The position numbers and the translations under genes were made by a program. This document shows positions 44,438-52,898 of a stretch of DNA of 64,000 bases, piece after piece. How positions within the stretch are numbered: position 1 is the stretch's first letter; each line of letters begins with the position of its first letter. The notes under the pieces were generated by a model, which worked only from the letters and a program-made list of their open reading frames with translations, was not told the DNA's origin and made no database searches. The DNA comes from JAJDZL01 sp965221175 (GTDB lineage: Bacteria > Pseudomonadota > Gammaproteobacteria > Arenicellales > JAJDZL01). The stretch lies in assembly GCA_965221175.1 (NCBI GenBank), contig OZ244867.1, positions 3,100,001 to 3,164,000 on the forward strand, read 5' to 3'.

Positions 44438-45880
44438 ATGATGAAACAGATAACAACTCCGAAAATCAACAAAGGTGCGATGGCAGACGCCAAGCCTTTC
44501 TTTCAATCGAATGGCGGACCGTCCCACGCGCCTGTTGATAACTGGCAGGAAATCGCGGTAGAGAAACTCGGAGAACTGGTCGAATCAAATCGGGCTCTAC
44601 AGGTCTTTCTTGACAGTTGCGTGAAATGCGGTGCATGTACCGACAAATGCCACTATTTCCTCGGAAACGGTGATCCTCTCAACATGCCAGTGGCACGGCA
44701 GGACTTGATTCGTGGGGTATATCGGCGTCACTTCACGCTCGCGGGTCGATTGTTTCCCAATTTCGTCGGTGCTCTCGATTTTACGGAAGAACTGCTTGAA
44801 GACTGGAGTACCTACTACTATCAGTGTTCCCAGTGCCGCCGTTGTTCGGTGTACTGTCCTTTTGGCATCGATACAGCCGAGATTACCATGGCTGGACGGG
44901 CTATCCTGGAGTCCGTCGGGCTCAAACAGACCTACATTCATACGGTAATCGACAACGTTCACAGAGTTGGAAACAATCTCGGTATGATAGGTCCCGCCAT
45001 CGCGGATACTCTCGAGAGTCTGGAAGAGGAAGTCAAAGAAGATACTGGCGTGGACGTGCGATTTCCATTGAATGATCCCGATGCCGACATTTTATTGGTT
45101 GTACCATCTGCTGACTTTTATTCGGAACCGCACGTAGATGGATTGATTGGCTGTGCGAAGATATTTCACCAGACCGGCATTCGCTGGACCCTTGCAACTG
45201 AAGCGTCTGAAGCCGCGAATTTCGGACTGTTTGTTGGAGATTCTTCACATATGAAAAAAATCGCGGAACGAATTCAAAACTCTGCTCTGGAGCTGGGAGT
45301 TCGACAAATCCTGATTGGAGAATGTGGGCACGCTTGGAGAGTTGCCAGCAGCTATTGGCCGGAATTATTCAAGTATGCGGATTCGCCGGTACAGCCACTG
45401 ATCGAACCACTGCATATATGCGAGTTCACTCACAGTCTGATCGAAAGCGGTCAATTGCGCTTGGACAAATCCGTGCATGCTGACAAAGTGATCACGTTTC
45501 ACGACTCATGTAATGTGGCTCGCGGCTCGAGAATGGGTCAAAAACCACGGGACATCTATCAAATTCCACGCAATCTGTTACGAGCTGCCTGCGACAATTT
45601 TGAGGATATGGCACGGGAAACTATCTGTGAGTACACATTCTGTTGTGGCGGCGGTGGTGGGTTGCTGACTGATGAATTGATGGAAGTGAGAGTCAGTGGT
45701 GCGTCACCAAGAGTGCAGGCACTGGAAAATGTAATTTCGACTCACGGTGTAACTCACATGGCCGCAATCTGTGCGATTTGCAAAAGCCAGTTTCGTGCAG
45801 TTCTGCCGCACTACGGTCTCGGAATCGACATGATCGTCAGCTTGCACCAGATTGTGGGGGATGCAGTTGTTTTGCGCTGA
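44438..45880 (+). CDS. dsrK: DsrK-like iron-sulfur heterodisulfide-reductase-type subunit
   Basis: A 480-residue cytoplasmic iron-sulfur protein. Two ferredoxin motifs: CVKCGACTDKCHYF (about residue 62) and CSQCRRCSVYCPFG (about 130). Two CCG-type domains hold the catalytic non-cubane-type cluster: HDSCNVARGSR and TFCCGGGGGLLTDELME, then AICAICKSQFRAVLPHYG. These match DsrK, thought to reduce or oxidise the DsrC disulfide in concert with DsrM. No dsrAB, dsrL, dsrJOP lies in the window. The ATG at 44438 is preferred over a TTG at 44423. Confidence 0.9.
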   Translation: MMKQITTPKINKGAMADAKPFFQSNGGPSHAPVDNWQEIAVEKLGELVESNRALQVFLDSCVKCGACTDKCHYFLGNGDPLNMPVARQDLIRGVYRRHFTLAGRLFPNFVGALDFTEELLEDWSTYYYQCSQCRRCSVYCPFGIDTAEITMAGRAILESVGLKQTYIHTVIDNVHRVGNNLGMIGPAIADTLESLEEEVKEDTGVDVRFPLNDPDADILLVVPSADFYSEPHVDGLIGCAKIFHQTGIRWTLATEASEAANFGLFVGDSSHMKKIAERIQNSALELGVRQILIGECGHAWRVASSYWPELFKYADSPVQPLIEPLHICEFTHSLIESGQLRLDKSVHADKVITFHDSCNVARGSRMGQKPRDIYQIPRNLLRAACDNFEDMARETICEYTFCCGGGGGLLTDELMEVRVSGASPRVQALENVISTHGVTHMAAICAICKSQFRAVLPHYGLGIDMIVSLHQIVGDAVVLR

Positions 45881-46057
45881 TATTCTGATCACCAGGCGCG
45901 GGGTGACTGTACTGGATCAGTGCTCCTTGATAAATTCCCGTATTACATCGATCAATGCTTCATCCGCCACGAAGCAATATTGGGAATCCCCAACTGAGTG
46001 AATTTGCATTGCTGGCAAACGGTGCGAAATCATGCAGAGATTGGTTTCGAACACCCC
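45881..46057 (-). other. Unassigned fragment 3' of the dctP remnant
   Basis: In the reverse frame this stretch reads ISHRLPAMQIHSVGDSQY and ends VIREFIKEH before a stop near 45918, looking like the C-terminal tail of a lost protein, possibly alpha/beta-hydrolase-like. It has no start of its own. Together with the dctP remnant it indicates a deletion junction. Confidence 0.3.
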
Positions 46058-46259
46058 TCAGTCGTGCTCCAGCACCTCAATTGCACCATTTGAGTTCGCT
46101 TCAAGCCGCTCTTTGAAAGCAATTGCCGCATCTTGAAAAGGATGTTGTTCAGGACCGTTGTGCGCAAGTTTCAATGTGTAATCGACAGCGGCAGCCGCAC
46201 CTGTGACGACCATGATGATTGAAGTTGTAACCCCAACAAGGTTTTTTTAAAACAGTCAT
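46058..46259 (-). pseudogene. 5' remnant of a TRAP transporter solute-binding gene (dctP-like)
   Basis: A good ribosome site (GAGGAG) precedes an ATG at 46259. With one base removed from the 7-A run near 46245, translation gives a signal peptide (MTVLKNLVGVTTSIIMVV...AAAA) and then DYTLKLAHNGPEQHPFQDAA, the classic start of mature DctP. It ends at a TGA after about 65 codons. So both a homopolymer frameshift and loss of the 3' three quarters disable it. DctP binds organic acids or hydroxyprolines for TRAP uptake, fitting the proline-racemase gene upstream. Confidence 0.7.
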
Positions 46260-46354
46260 AGTAGGCTCCTCTCTTCTAAGCAAATTGTTAATCGAAAGAT
46301 TAGTATTGTTTATGTGCGAGTCGTTAACACCATCGCTGTGCCATTCACAATATG

Positions 46355-47437
46355 TCAGTGAGCGAGCGGTCGATCAATTGAACCACCCCAAATGTCTCCA
46401 ACCGTAAACCCATTCGGAAATGGATCGTCAGAATCTACCACGTATTGAGCGATTCCAGTAATCCATGCCTGTCCACGGATGGTTGGTACAACCGCCGTAA
46501 GGTTAGCAATTCGGGTTTCGCGAACAAGCCGTCCAGTGAATATCGTGCCCAGAATCCCCTCATGGTGGAAGTCTTCATTCAGTCCGAGCTCGCCTTTTGC
46601 ATGAAGTGCGGCCATGCGGGCGCAAGTCCCAGTACCGCATGGTGAGCGGTCAAGAACGCCGGTCCAAGTTATTGGTCGTTGCCAATCCAGCTGACCAGAG
46701 GAAACAACCACAGCATTCTTTGCGGTGGCACCGGCCACTGTAGGAGTCCCTGTCATTACACAGATCGTCACCCCTGACACATTTGGATTCTCCGGGTGTA
46801 CACTCGGCAACTGTTCCCGGGCGGCGGCTTTAATCATCTCGCCGGCACGGGCAATTTCTCCGGCCCGGTCTGGGCGAAGCTCAATCCCCAACCGCTCGGC
46901 ATCCGCAATAACATAGAACATTCCGCCCCAAGCGACATCAACCGTAACTTTTCCAATTTCTGGAACGTCAATTACTTCATCAAGATGAACAGCAAATGCG
47001 GGTACATTTTCAAATGTTACACCTTTGACTTTTCCATCCGTCACTTCGGAAGTAACTGTAACCAACCCGGCAGGCGCCTTCAGTGTCAATACGGTTTCTG
47101 GTTCCGTGACTTCAACCATACCGGTTTCGATCAGTGCAGTGGCAACGCAGATCGTGTTTGAGCCGGACATCAAAGGGTACTCGACCTGTTCTAGAATCAC
47201 AAACCCTGCGTCTGCTTTCGGATTTCGTGACGGCAATACAATGTTGCAGTTTGCAGCAGGATAACCTCGCGGCTCGCGCAACATCCGTTTACGAAGATCA
47301 TCGGCTTCCTGCTCAAGATGGCACATTTTGTCATACATCGTTTCGCCGGGCACATCTGTGATGCCGCCAACGATAACTCTACCGGGTTCTCCGCAGGCAT
47401 GAAGATCAATGGCATGAATGACGTTTGAATATTTCAT
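46355..47437 (-). CDS. Proline-racemase-family enzyme, Ser/Cys active-site pair
   Basis: A 360-residue proline racemase superfamily protein. The first catalytic position is Ser91 in YPLMSGSNT, where racemases and 4-hydroxyproline epimerases have Cys in MCGHNT. The second catalytic cysteine, Cys267 in DRSPCGTGTCA, is present. Ser or Thr at the first site is associated with trans-3-hydroxyproline dehydratase or mixed activities, so the reaction is left open. The gene looks intact. The ATG at 47437 overlaps the stop of the upstream aldo/keto reductase remnant (TAATG), so it was part of an operon with broken neighbours on both sides. Confidence 0.85.
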   Translation of the reverse strand: MKYSNVIHAIDLHACGEPGRVIVGGITDVPGETMYDKMCHLEQEADDLRKRMLREPRGYPAANCNIVLPSRNPKADAGFVILEQVEYPLMSGSNTICVATALIETGMVEVTEPETVLTLKAPAGLVTVTSEVTDGKVKGVTFENVPAFAVHLDEVIDVPEIGKVTVDVAWGGMFYVIADAERLGIELRPDRAGEIARAGEMIKAAAREQLPSVHPENPNVSGVTICVMTGTPTVAGATAKNAVVVSSGQLDWQRPITWTGVLDRSPCGTGTCARMAALHAKGELGLNEDFHHEGILGTIFTGRLVRETRIANLTAVVPTIRGQAWITGIAQYVVDSDDPFPNGFTVGDIWGGSIDRPLAH

Positions 47438-48004
47438 TACGGTGTCTCCCAAGATAGCCGCATGTTCATCCAACTTGCGGTGTTGTGTAAATTGGCGACG
47501 ACACTGCACGGTGGTACAAGCACATCGTAGGCTGCTCGTGTTTCATCGTCCAAATGCATGTTTTTGATAGGAATGAGGTTGACGAGTTGCTCAACAGTCT
47601 TTGGACCAATTAGTGGTGCGGCGATTCCCGGCTGATCTTTGACCCAAAGAATGGCTAGTTGAGCAGGTGTTAAACCAAGTTCCGTGGCAATCATCGAAAA
47701 CTGAACACCAACTTCAATGCCGTGACCGGTTGCACGGTCAGCTAATAAACCACCCCGTAAAGCCACCCTAGACTCCTCTGGATACGTAGAGACTGACGAA
47801 TACCGTCCCGCCCATTGCCATCGGTGCCCATGCAATTAAACCCAAACCGTGCTTTTGGCTAAGAGGCACAAGTTCGTTTTCGATTCTACGGTCAAGCAAG
47901 TTGTAAGGCGGTAGTTCCGACACGAATCTCACATAGCCTTTGTGTTCGCTAACCATAATTGCTTCCATTACAGTCCACGTCGGATGCGTGGAATGCGGCT
48001 CGTC
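47437..48004 (-). pseudogene. Aldo/keto reductase, truncated and frameshifted
   Basis: The middle of an aldo/keto reductase is visible (THPTWTVMEAIMVSE; PPYNLLDRRIENELVPL; GLIAWAPMAMGG), then the frame shifts near 47800 and the C-terminal part continues in another phase (LGLTPAQLAILWVKDQPGIAAPLIG). The first half of the gene is missing; its break point lies about 60 bp from repeat copy A. It was the gene upstream of the proline-racemase-family gene. Confidence 0.75.
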
Positions 48005-48061
48005 ACTGGACAGTTACTACTGACAATTCGTGCACCACCACATAAGGTCGGTCAGTAAATT

Positions 48062-48317
48062 CAGACTTCCTGACCTTTATTTCCAATTCGATTTGCTTCA
48101 AGTTCACGCATGTTGATAATCTTATTTTCTTTTTTATGAAAACCGAATGATATTCCCAGTGAATTTCTTTGCAATACTGGCTAATTTAATATTTCACCTT
48201 ATACATGCCGAAATGCCCTATTGCGCCTCCAACAGCTCGATACGAAAGCCATCTGCGAAGGATTTTCCAGTACCTACCTCGTACTTTTCAACGAAATCCG
48301 CCCGGCAAACCGTTAGA
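48062..48317. repeat. Diverged direct repeat, copy A (~256 bp)
   Basis: This block aligns along its whole length with 50650-50915 in the same orientation. It shares long identical runs such as TTGCTTCAAGTTCACGC and GAAAGCCATCTGCGAAGGAT, with scattered substitutions and an 11-bp length difference near 48205. Read on the minus strand both copies encode a peptide tail, GTGKSFADGFRIELLE, then a stop, and further on RELEANRIGNKGQEV before another stop. Substitutions between copies in those parts are partly silent, so it derives from coding sequence. Confidence 0.85.
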
Positions 48318-48343
48318 ATGATGACATATTTAATTGGTCGAGG

Positions 48344-48547
48344 TCAGGTAGGCTGAAAGTGTTGCAGAATAACATATCCATCCCAGAGTTTTTTGATTCC
48401 TGGAAGTAGCTGACGTCGTGATGGAATGAACCTCGCTAGTCGTGCCACCTGTATGACGTATGTCCGGATGTTCGGTGCTCTGACAGGTGGGAATCTCGAA
48501 CCAGGGCCGATTGCAATGGCATTCAATTTGAGTAAGTTTTTCCACAA
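48344..48547 (-). pseudogene. Transposase C-terminal remnant, possibly IS4-like
   Basis: The open frame reads VIQVARLARFIPSRRQLLPGIKKLWDGYVIL near its end, which resembles the closing block of IS4-family transposases (LGGFLxRKxxxPPGxKxLWxGxxxL). The rest of the gene is missing. Family is a tentative call. Confidence 0.4.
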
Positions 48548-48786
48548 TGTTTCGGGGTTTTATATACAGGATTGATTAACAAAGCTGTCAGTAAGCGTTC
48601 ACTCAAGCCGTGATGTTCCACACTGAACGTATTCGATCTAATGAACTGTATGTTGCATTCATGTTTTGGAGGGTGATCAATTCCAACTGAAATCACGCTT
48701 TGGAAACATGATCAATGAAATTACAAAGACGCTGCCAAAGCACAAAGAAGACTGTTGCAGCGAATGCATCAGATGCCACTTCGGCA
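48548..48786. other. Non-coding stretch before the Rpn gene
   Basis: About 240 bp with no gene or structure that I can support; probably part of the eroded region between IS remnants. Confidence 0.3.
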
Positions 48787-49749
48787 TCAATGAACATCGT
48801 TTTGCAGTTTTTTCACATCATCCAAAGACAATCCGGTAAATTTGCAGATCGTTTCGGCGCCAAGACCTTCACGAATCAAATTCAAAGCAATATTTCGTGT
48901 CGCATCACTATAGCCTTGCTCAATTCCCTGCTCTATTCCCTGCTTCATGTATTCCTGCTGTTCCAATTCCGCAAGCGTCATCACCTGTGCCATGATTCTC
49001 TTTTCCTCCACTATCGTTTCTCGTTCAATCTGTTCCAGTCTCTGCCAGTCGTAACTTGGGTATTTCCGTCGAATATACCGCGTCACAGATCTGATCATTT
49101 CAGTGCGTTCCTCATCCGATTCAATCGTCAGACCAATCCGAAACGCCTCTGCCACCCGTTCATCATCCAGTCGCCATATCTTGCTCAGTATATATAAGAT
49201 CACTCGGCAACTCAAACCACCCGTTCGTTCAAGAACCGCATCATCACGCAGGTTCAACACCAGACAATCGGCACTGACGGCAAACAGATGATTGAGCAGC
49301 GAGATGGATTCCGGATGCAGTTTCAAAAACACATCCTGAAATCCTGACCCTCCGTTCCACTCGCGTTCGCGACCGTGATAGACAATCGAAGAAATCACCG
49401 CACCACGATGCGAACGACGAGCCAGCAACTGGTATTCAAACAACTGCGACAGGGTTGCTTTGTCCTGATGACTTTTATGTTCCAACAACAGATACACGCG
49501 CCCCGTCGACTGATGCTTGTTCAAGGTCACGGAACACAACAGGTCCGCCTGTCTCTTTCGCCCCTGCGCTTCACTCAGAGCGGTGGATTCCAGATGAAAA
49601 CTTGACCAGTCCAACAACACGTTCGCGTTTTCTCCAAGCGCAAGCTGAGCCAGTTCGATGGCGTATTTATCTTTGCTGAACCACTCGCAAAAGAACGCAT
49701 CGTGCGATTGATGCAGTGATTCATCGTTGGGGGCATACATCTCTTCCAT
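48787..49749 (-). CDS. Rpn-family PD-(D/E)XK nuclease (putative transposase)
   Basis: A 320-residue protein of the Rpn/YhgA-like family, recombination-promoting nucleases related to transposase_31. The nuclease core has an Asp in RQADLLCSV and the ExK pair in LLLEHKSHQDK (about 90-105). The C terminus carries repeated glutamine/glutamate turns EQGIEQGIEQG followed by a helical LIREGLGAETICKFTGLSLDDV. The start at 49749 is fixed by an AGGAGG site seven bases upstream; the longer frame to 49950 is ignored. It sits between IS remnants and the two repeat copies. Confidence 0.85.
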   Translation of the reverse strand: MEEMYAPNDESLHQSHDAFFCEWFSKDKYAIELAQLALGENANVLLDWSSFHLESTALSEAQGRKRQADLLCSVTLNKHQSTGRVYLLLEHKSHQDKATLSQLFEYQLLARRSHRGAVISSIVYHGREREWNGGSGFQDVFLKLHPESISLLNHLFAVSADCLVLNLRDDAVLERTGGLSCRVILYILSKIWRLDDERVAEAFRIGLTIESDEERTEMIRSVTRYIRRKYPSYDWQRLEQIERETIVEEKRIMAQVMTLAELEQQEYMKQGIEQGIEQGYSDATRNIALNLIREGLGAETICKFTGLSLDDVKKLQNDVH

Positions 49750-50339
49750 CTTGCATCCTCCTGAATGGATGGGGGTTGAACCTGATCGTGTGGATTCAGC
49801 AGTTTGCCGGTCGCACAGCCACAAAATAGATATGAAATTGAAAGAATTGTCAAGCGATAATCCAGAATTGAACCGGAAGGATTTGTTTTGAGGGCTCCAC
49901 TCCCGCTTCAAAGAATTGCTGTCAGCAAACCTTGAGAACATCAGATACATGCATGGAAAGCACTCGCCCGGGATGTTGTGGCTTGTTGCACAGGTCAGCA
50001 GCCGATACTTGTGAACTGAGCCACACTTTGATCATTCTCAAGTAGACCAAAGCCGCAATTATGAAATTTAATTCGGTGACCAGCAACGAGATTTTAGCGA
50101 TTTAACTGGATTTTGTTGCTCCGATTATCGAACACAGGTACAACAGGTTGGAATTGGTCTGAATTGGCAGGTGATTGCGAATCTGACGCATTGTCCGCTG
50201 GCATTTTCGCCACTGGGTACAGGTGCGCAACCCTTCCGGAATCGGAATCGATTCAAGCAAGGTTCAAACAAGCACCGCCCGAGGCGCGCAGTTCATATCA
50301 GAAGCGGAAAGTTTCAAACTTGACACAGCGCTTCATCCA
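49750..50339. other. Eroded non-coding region
   Basis: About 590 bp. The right part (50100-50339) is probably the untranslatable continuation of the IS1380 remnant. I see no gene in the left part. Confidence 0.3.
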
Positions 50340-50648
50340 TCATCTGACGGTCAGGCATTGAACCTTTACGGTCCATTGCCCGGCATGGCGCACGGTCTGC
50401 CCGGCGACATCATACAGACGCAAACGCACTGTGAGCGCACGGGCAGTTGACCACCAAATCGGCAATACCATCCGCAACAAGGCAAACAAGTTGATGCAGG
50501 CAATAGAACTGAACATGAGCCATGCTGCATTGGCATCAAAATCCCCACAAGGCAATCTCGCTGCGAAGCTCCTTTAATCTGTTTTCGCTCGTCTCACCAC
50601 GCTGGTTATACCAGTGCACCAAAGCAGAGTCTGACAACTCATCTAATT
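50340..50648 (-). pseudogene. IS1380-family transposase C-terminal remnant
   Basis: On the minus strand the translation starts with HWYNQRGETSENRLKELRSEIAL, shifts frame near 50545, and continues GDFDANAAWLMFSSIACINLF and ALTVRLRLYDVAGQTVRHAGQW. This matches the C-terminal third of IS1380-family transposases (NxRGxxExRIKEL; NAAWLxLAxLAYNL; RxVRHxR). The N-terminal two thirds and both ends are gone. Confidence 0.65.
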
Positions 50649-50649
50649 T

Positions 50650-50915
50650 CAGACTTCCTGACCTCTATTTCCAATCCGATTTGCTTCAAGTTCACGCCTG
50701 TTGATAATCTTATTTTCTTGTTGTGAAAACCGAATGATATTCTCAGTGAATTTCTTTGCAATGTTGGCTAATTTAATATGTCACCTTATTCAGTTCGCAG
50801 GATTGCCGACATGCCCTATTGCGTCTCCAACAGCTCGATTCGAAAGCCATCTGCGAAGGATTTCCCAGTACCTGCCTCACACTTTTCAACGAAATTCGCC
50901 CGGCTAACCGTTAGA
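50650..50915. repeat. Diverged direct repeat, copy B (~266 bp)
   Basis: Second copy of the block at 48062-48317, same orientation. On the minus strand this copy keeps a longer uninterrupted frame than copy A (KLANIAKKFTENIIRFSQQ ... RELEANRIGNRGQEV), so copy A is the more decayed. The two copies bracket the IS4-like remnant, the Rpn gene and the IS1380 remnant. Confidence 0.85.
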
Positions 50916-51333
50916 CATCATGGATTGACCTGCCCTGACTCACAGCGTAGTGCCAACTCTTTATCGGTTAAGCCGCGAAGCTTAATTTTCTATCAATATA
51001 TTGGGGGCGAAAGAGATACGATTATAAGAATATCAGTATGGGATCGCAAAACAATGTCGCAGGTAAAACAGAACAACTCCACCCTACAGAAAGTTGCAAA
51101 ATGTCACCCTAATTAGCCACCGTCTGAGAGGCTCCGACAATTTGGTGAAACAGGTTCGTTTTGTTACTTTCTCAATTTCCGCTTAAGCCAAGCCTAGCTT
51201 TGACAGTTCATCGGATATGGCGAGGTTCTCATTACGACTGAAGCCAGCCGCACAACCAGACCCGGCAGATTGATGTGGCGACCAGTTCGATATTCGAATT
51301 CAGACAACCAGGCATGCGCTGGCTGGCATTGGA
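50916..51333. other. Intergenic region with a possible minus-strand coding fragment
   Basis: About 420 bp. Near 50930-50985 the minus strand reads IKLRGLTDKELALRCESGQ before a stop, which looks like a gene fragment (the pattern resembles the N-terminal segment of cation P-type ATPases, weakly). Nothing else is recognisable. Confidence 0.25.
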
Positions 51334-51642
51334 TCAGTACTCCTTAATGAATTCCTGTTTTGCATCGGTACGCTTTACTACGCGCCCGATGATGTCTGCC
51401 AAGCTTGTTATATCGGAGCTTTCTTCAGGTGCGGCGGTAGCAGTCAACCTCCAATTTCCATTGTTTTTGGATAGTTGACGCAGTTCAACTTGATCGTTGA
51501 GTTTAGTTACTACGAAGTCACCATCAGTGATTGGTTGGCCTGGGTCTACAACAATTATTGATCCATCTGGAAACTCCGGTTCCATATTGCCACCAATGAC
51601 CCGAAGAACGAATGGTTCCTTGTCCATGCAAGAATTCGTCAT
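51334..51642 (-). CDS. S24/LexA-like domain protein without catalytic Ser-Lys
   Basis: A 102-residue S24 peptidase-fold domain: LRVIGGNMEPEFPDGSIIVVDP and DGDFVVTKLNDQVELRQL follow the LexA C-terminal domain. The catalytic serine of GDSMEP is Asn19 and the lysine position is Arg55, so self-cleavage is not expected. There is no helix-turn-helix domain in front; upstream sequence lacks one in any frame. It may be a phage-repressor relic or a dimerisation module. The ATG at 51642 is preferred over a longer frame to 51696. Confidence 0.65.
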   Translation of the reverse strand: MTNSCMDKEPFVLRVIGGNMEPEFPDGSIIVVDPGQPITDGDFVVTKLNDQVELRQLSKNNGNWRLTATAAPEESSDITSLADIIGRVVKRTDAKQEFIKEY

Positions 51643-51849
51643 ATATGTATTCTTTAGGTTGTTCAAAATATTCTTCAGTGCTACTACGCCTACCAATAGA
51701 CGCCACCTGAAAGTTGTTATTTTATGCAGATAATAGGTGCTTCAGCCAAATTTCTCGGTAATCAAAGAATTCGCTTATTTTGAGGTATATTGTCTTGAAT
51801 CAGAAAACTTTTTTTGGTTCAGCAGGTCTAACCAACGAAAAGGTAAAAC

Positions 51850-52668
51850 ATGATGAGTAGAACAAACGCGACGAATCCTAACAAGTTGAATGATTGTCAA
51901 CCCTGGTTTGACGAGACAAGTTTTGCTAGATTTTCTCGAGATGGATATCTAATTGCGAGAAACATTTGCAGCGAGACGATTTGCCAGGCCATGACAAATG
52001 CAATTAATTCGTCGCTTTACCCAGCACTGGCACCGGTCGAATACGAGGCAGACGTACACTACCCAGGAGCGCCTGAATCGCGTGACTCACCTGGTGGCGA
52101 TACGCCCCGTAGGCTACTGAATGCAATTGCGAGAGACGAGGTGTTTCGACAGTGGGCAGCCGCCGAAGTTGTAGTTGATCATGTACGAAATCTTCTTCAA
52201 GCATCTCATATTAAGGCCAGTCAGAACCACCACAACTGCATAATGACTAAATTCCCAGGGTATGGAAGCGAGACAGGATGGCATCAGGATATACGTTACT
52301 GGAGTTTCGATCGACCGGAACTTGTAACCGCTTGGCTTGCACTGGGAAGTGAAAACCATATAAACGGCAGTCTTTCGGTCATTCCAGGCTCTCATCAAAT
52401 TCGTTTTGACAGGGGTCAGTTTGATGCTGCCTTGTTTTTCAGGACCGATTTGGAACGTAACTCAGTTCTGACGAAATCTGCTCAAAATATTGAGCTGAAT
52501 GCAGGAGATGTTCTATTTTTTCATAGTCGATTGCTCCACAGTGCCGGCAGCAATCGCACCGATGCAGTCAAATTTTCTGTTGTATTTAGCTACCGTGCTG
52601 TGGACAACCGACCAATCAGAGGAACAAGGTCTGCTGAGCATCCTGATATCGATTTGGGAGTGTCGTGA
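51850..52668 (+). CDS. Phytanoyl-CoA dioxygenase (PhyH)-family protein
   Basis: A 272-residue Fe(II)/2-oxoglutarate dioxygenase. Iron ligands: His and Asp in GWHQDIRYW (about residue 140) and the distal His in RLLHSAGSN (about 237); the 2-oxoglutarate arginine lies in the C-terminal part. The segment INGSLSVIPGSH is also typical. Members hydroxylate varied small molecules, including ectoine and secondary metabolites; the substrate is unknown. The stop overlaps the ATG of a tiny membrane protein gene. Confidence 0.85.
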   Translation: MMSRTNATNPNKLNDCQPWFDETSFARFSRDGYLIARNICSETICQAMTNAINSSLYPALAPVEYEADVHYPGAPESRDSPGGDTPRRLLNAIARDEVFRQWAAAEVVVDHVRNLLQASHIKASQNHHNCIMTKFPGYGSETGWHQDIRYWSFDRPELVTAWLALGSENHINGSLSVIPGSHQIRFDRGQFDAALFFRTDLERNSVLTKSAQNIELNAGDVLFFHSRLLHSAGSNRTDAVKFSVVFSYRAVDNRPIRGTRSAEHPDIDLGVS

Positions 52669-52871
52669 TGGAAAACTATGGAGCGCTGCTGTACCCGGTC
52701 ATGCTTGTTATTGTGCTCTGCATGTGGCTGAGAGTGCGAGGTTTGAATTTGGAGGAGATCGTAAAACGATCTGCAGATCAACATCATCATCTGAACAAAA
52801 TATTCATGGAACACCCAGAAGGTGGGAATTGGCAGGAAATTGAGCACTGGGTTGACGGCCATCAGCGCTGA
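52668..52871 (+). CDS. Small single-pass membrane protein coupled to PhyH
   Basis: A 67-residue protein with one N-terminal helix (YPVMLVIVLCMWLRV, about residues 9-23) and a charged, histidine-rich tail (RSADQHHHLNKIF). Its ATG shares a base with the PhyH stop (TGATG), so it is translationally coupled. I recognise no family. It could anchor or regulate its neighbour. The panB gene follows 27 bp later. Confidence 0.5.
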   Translation: MENYGALLYPVMLVIVLCMWLRVRGLNLEEIVKRSADQHHHLNKIFMEHPEGGNWQEIEHWVDGHQR

Positions 52872-52898
52872 ATTACATCGAGAACGTTGATCAAAAGC

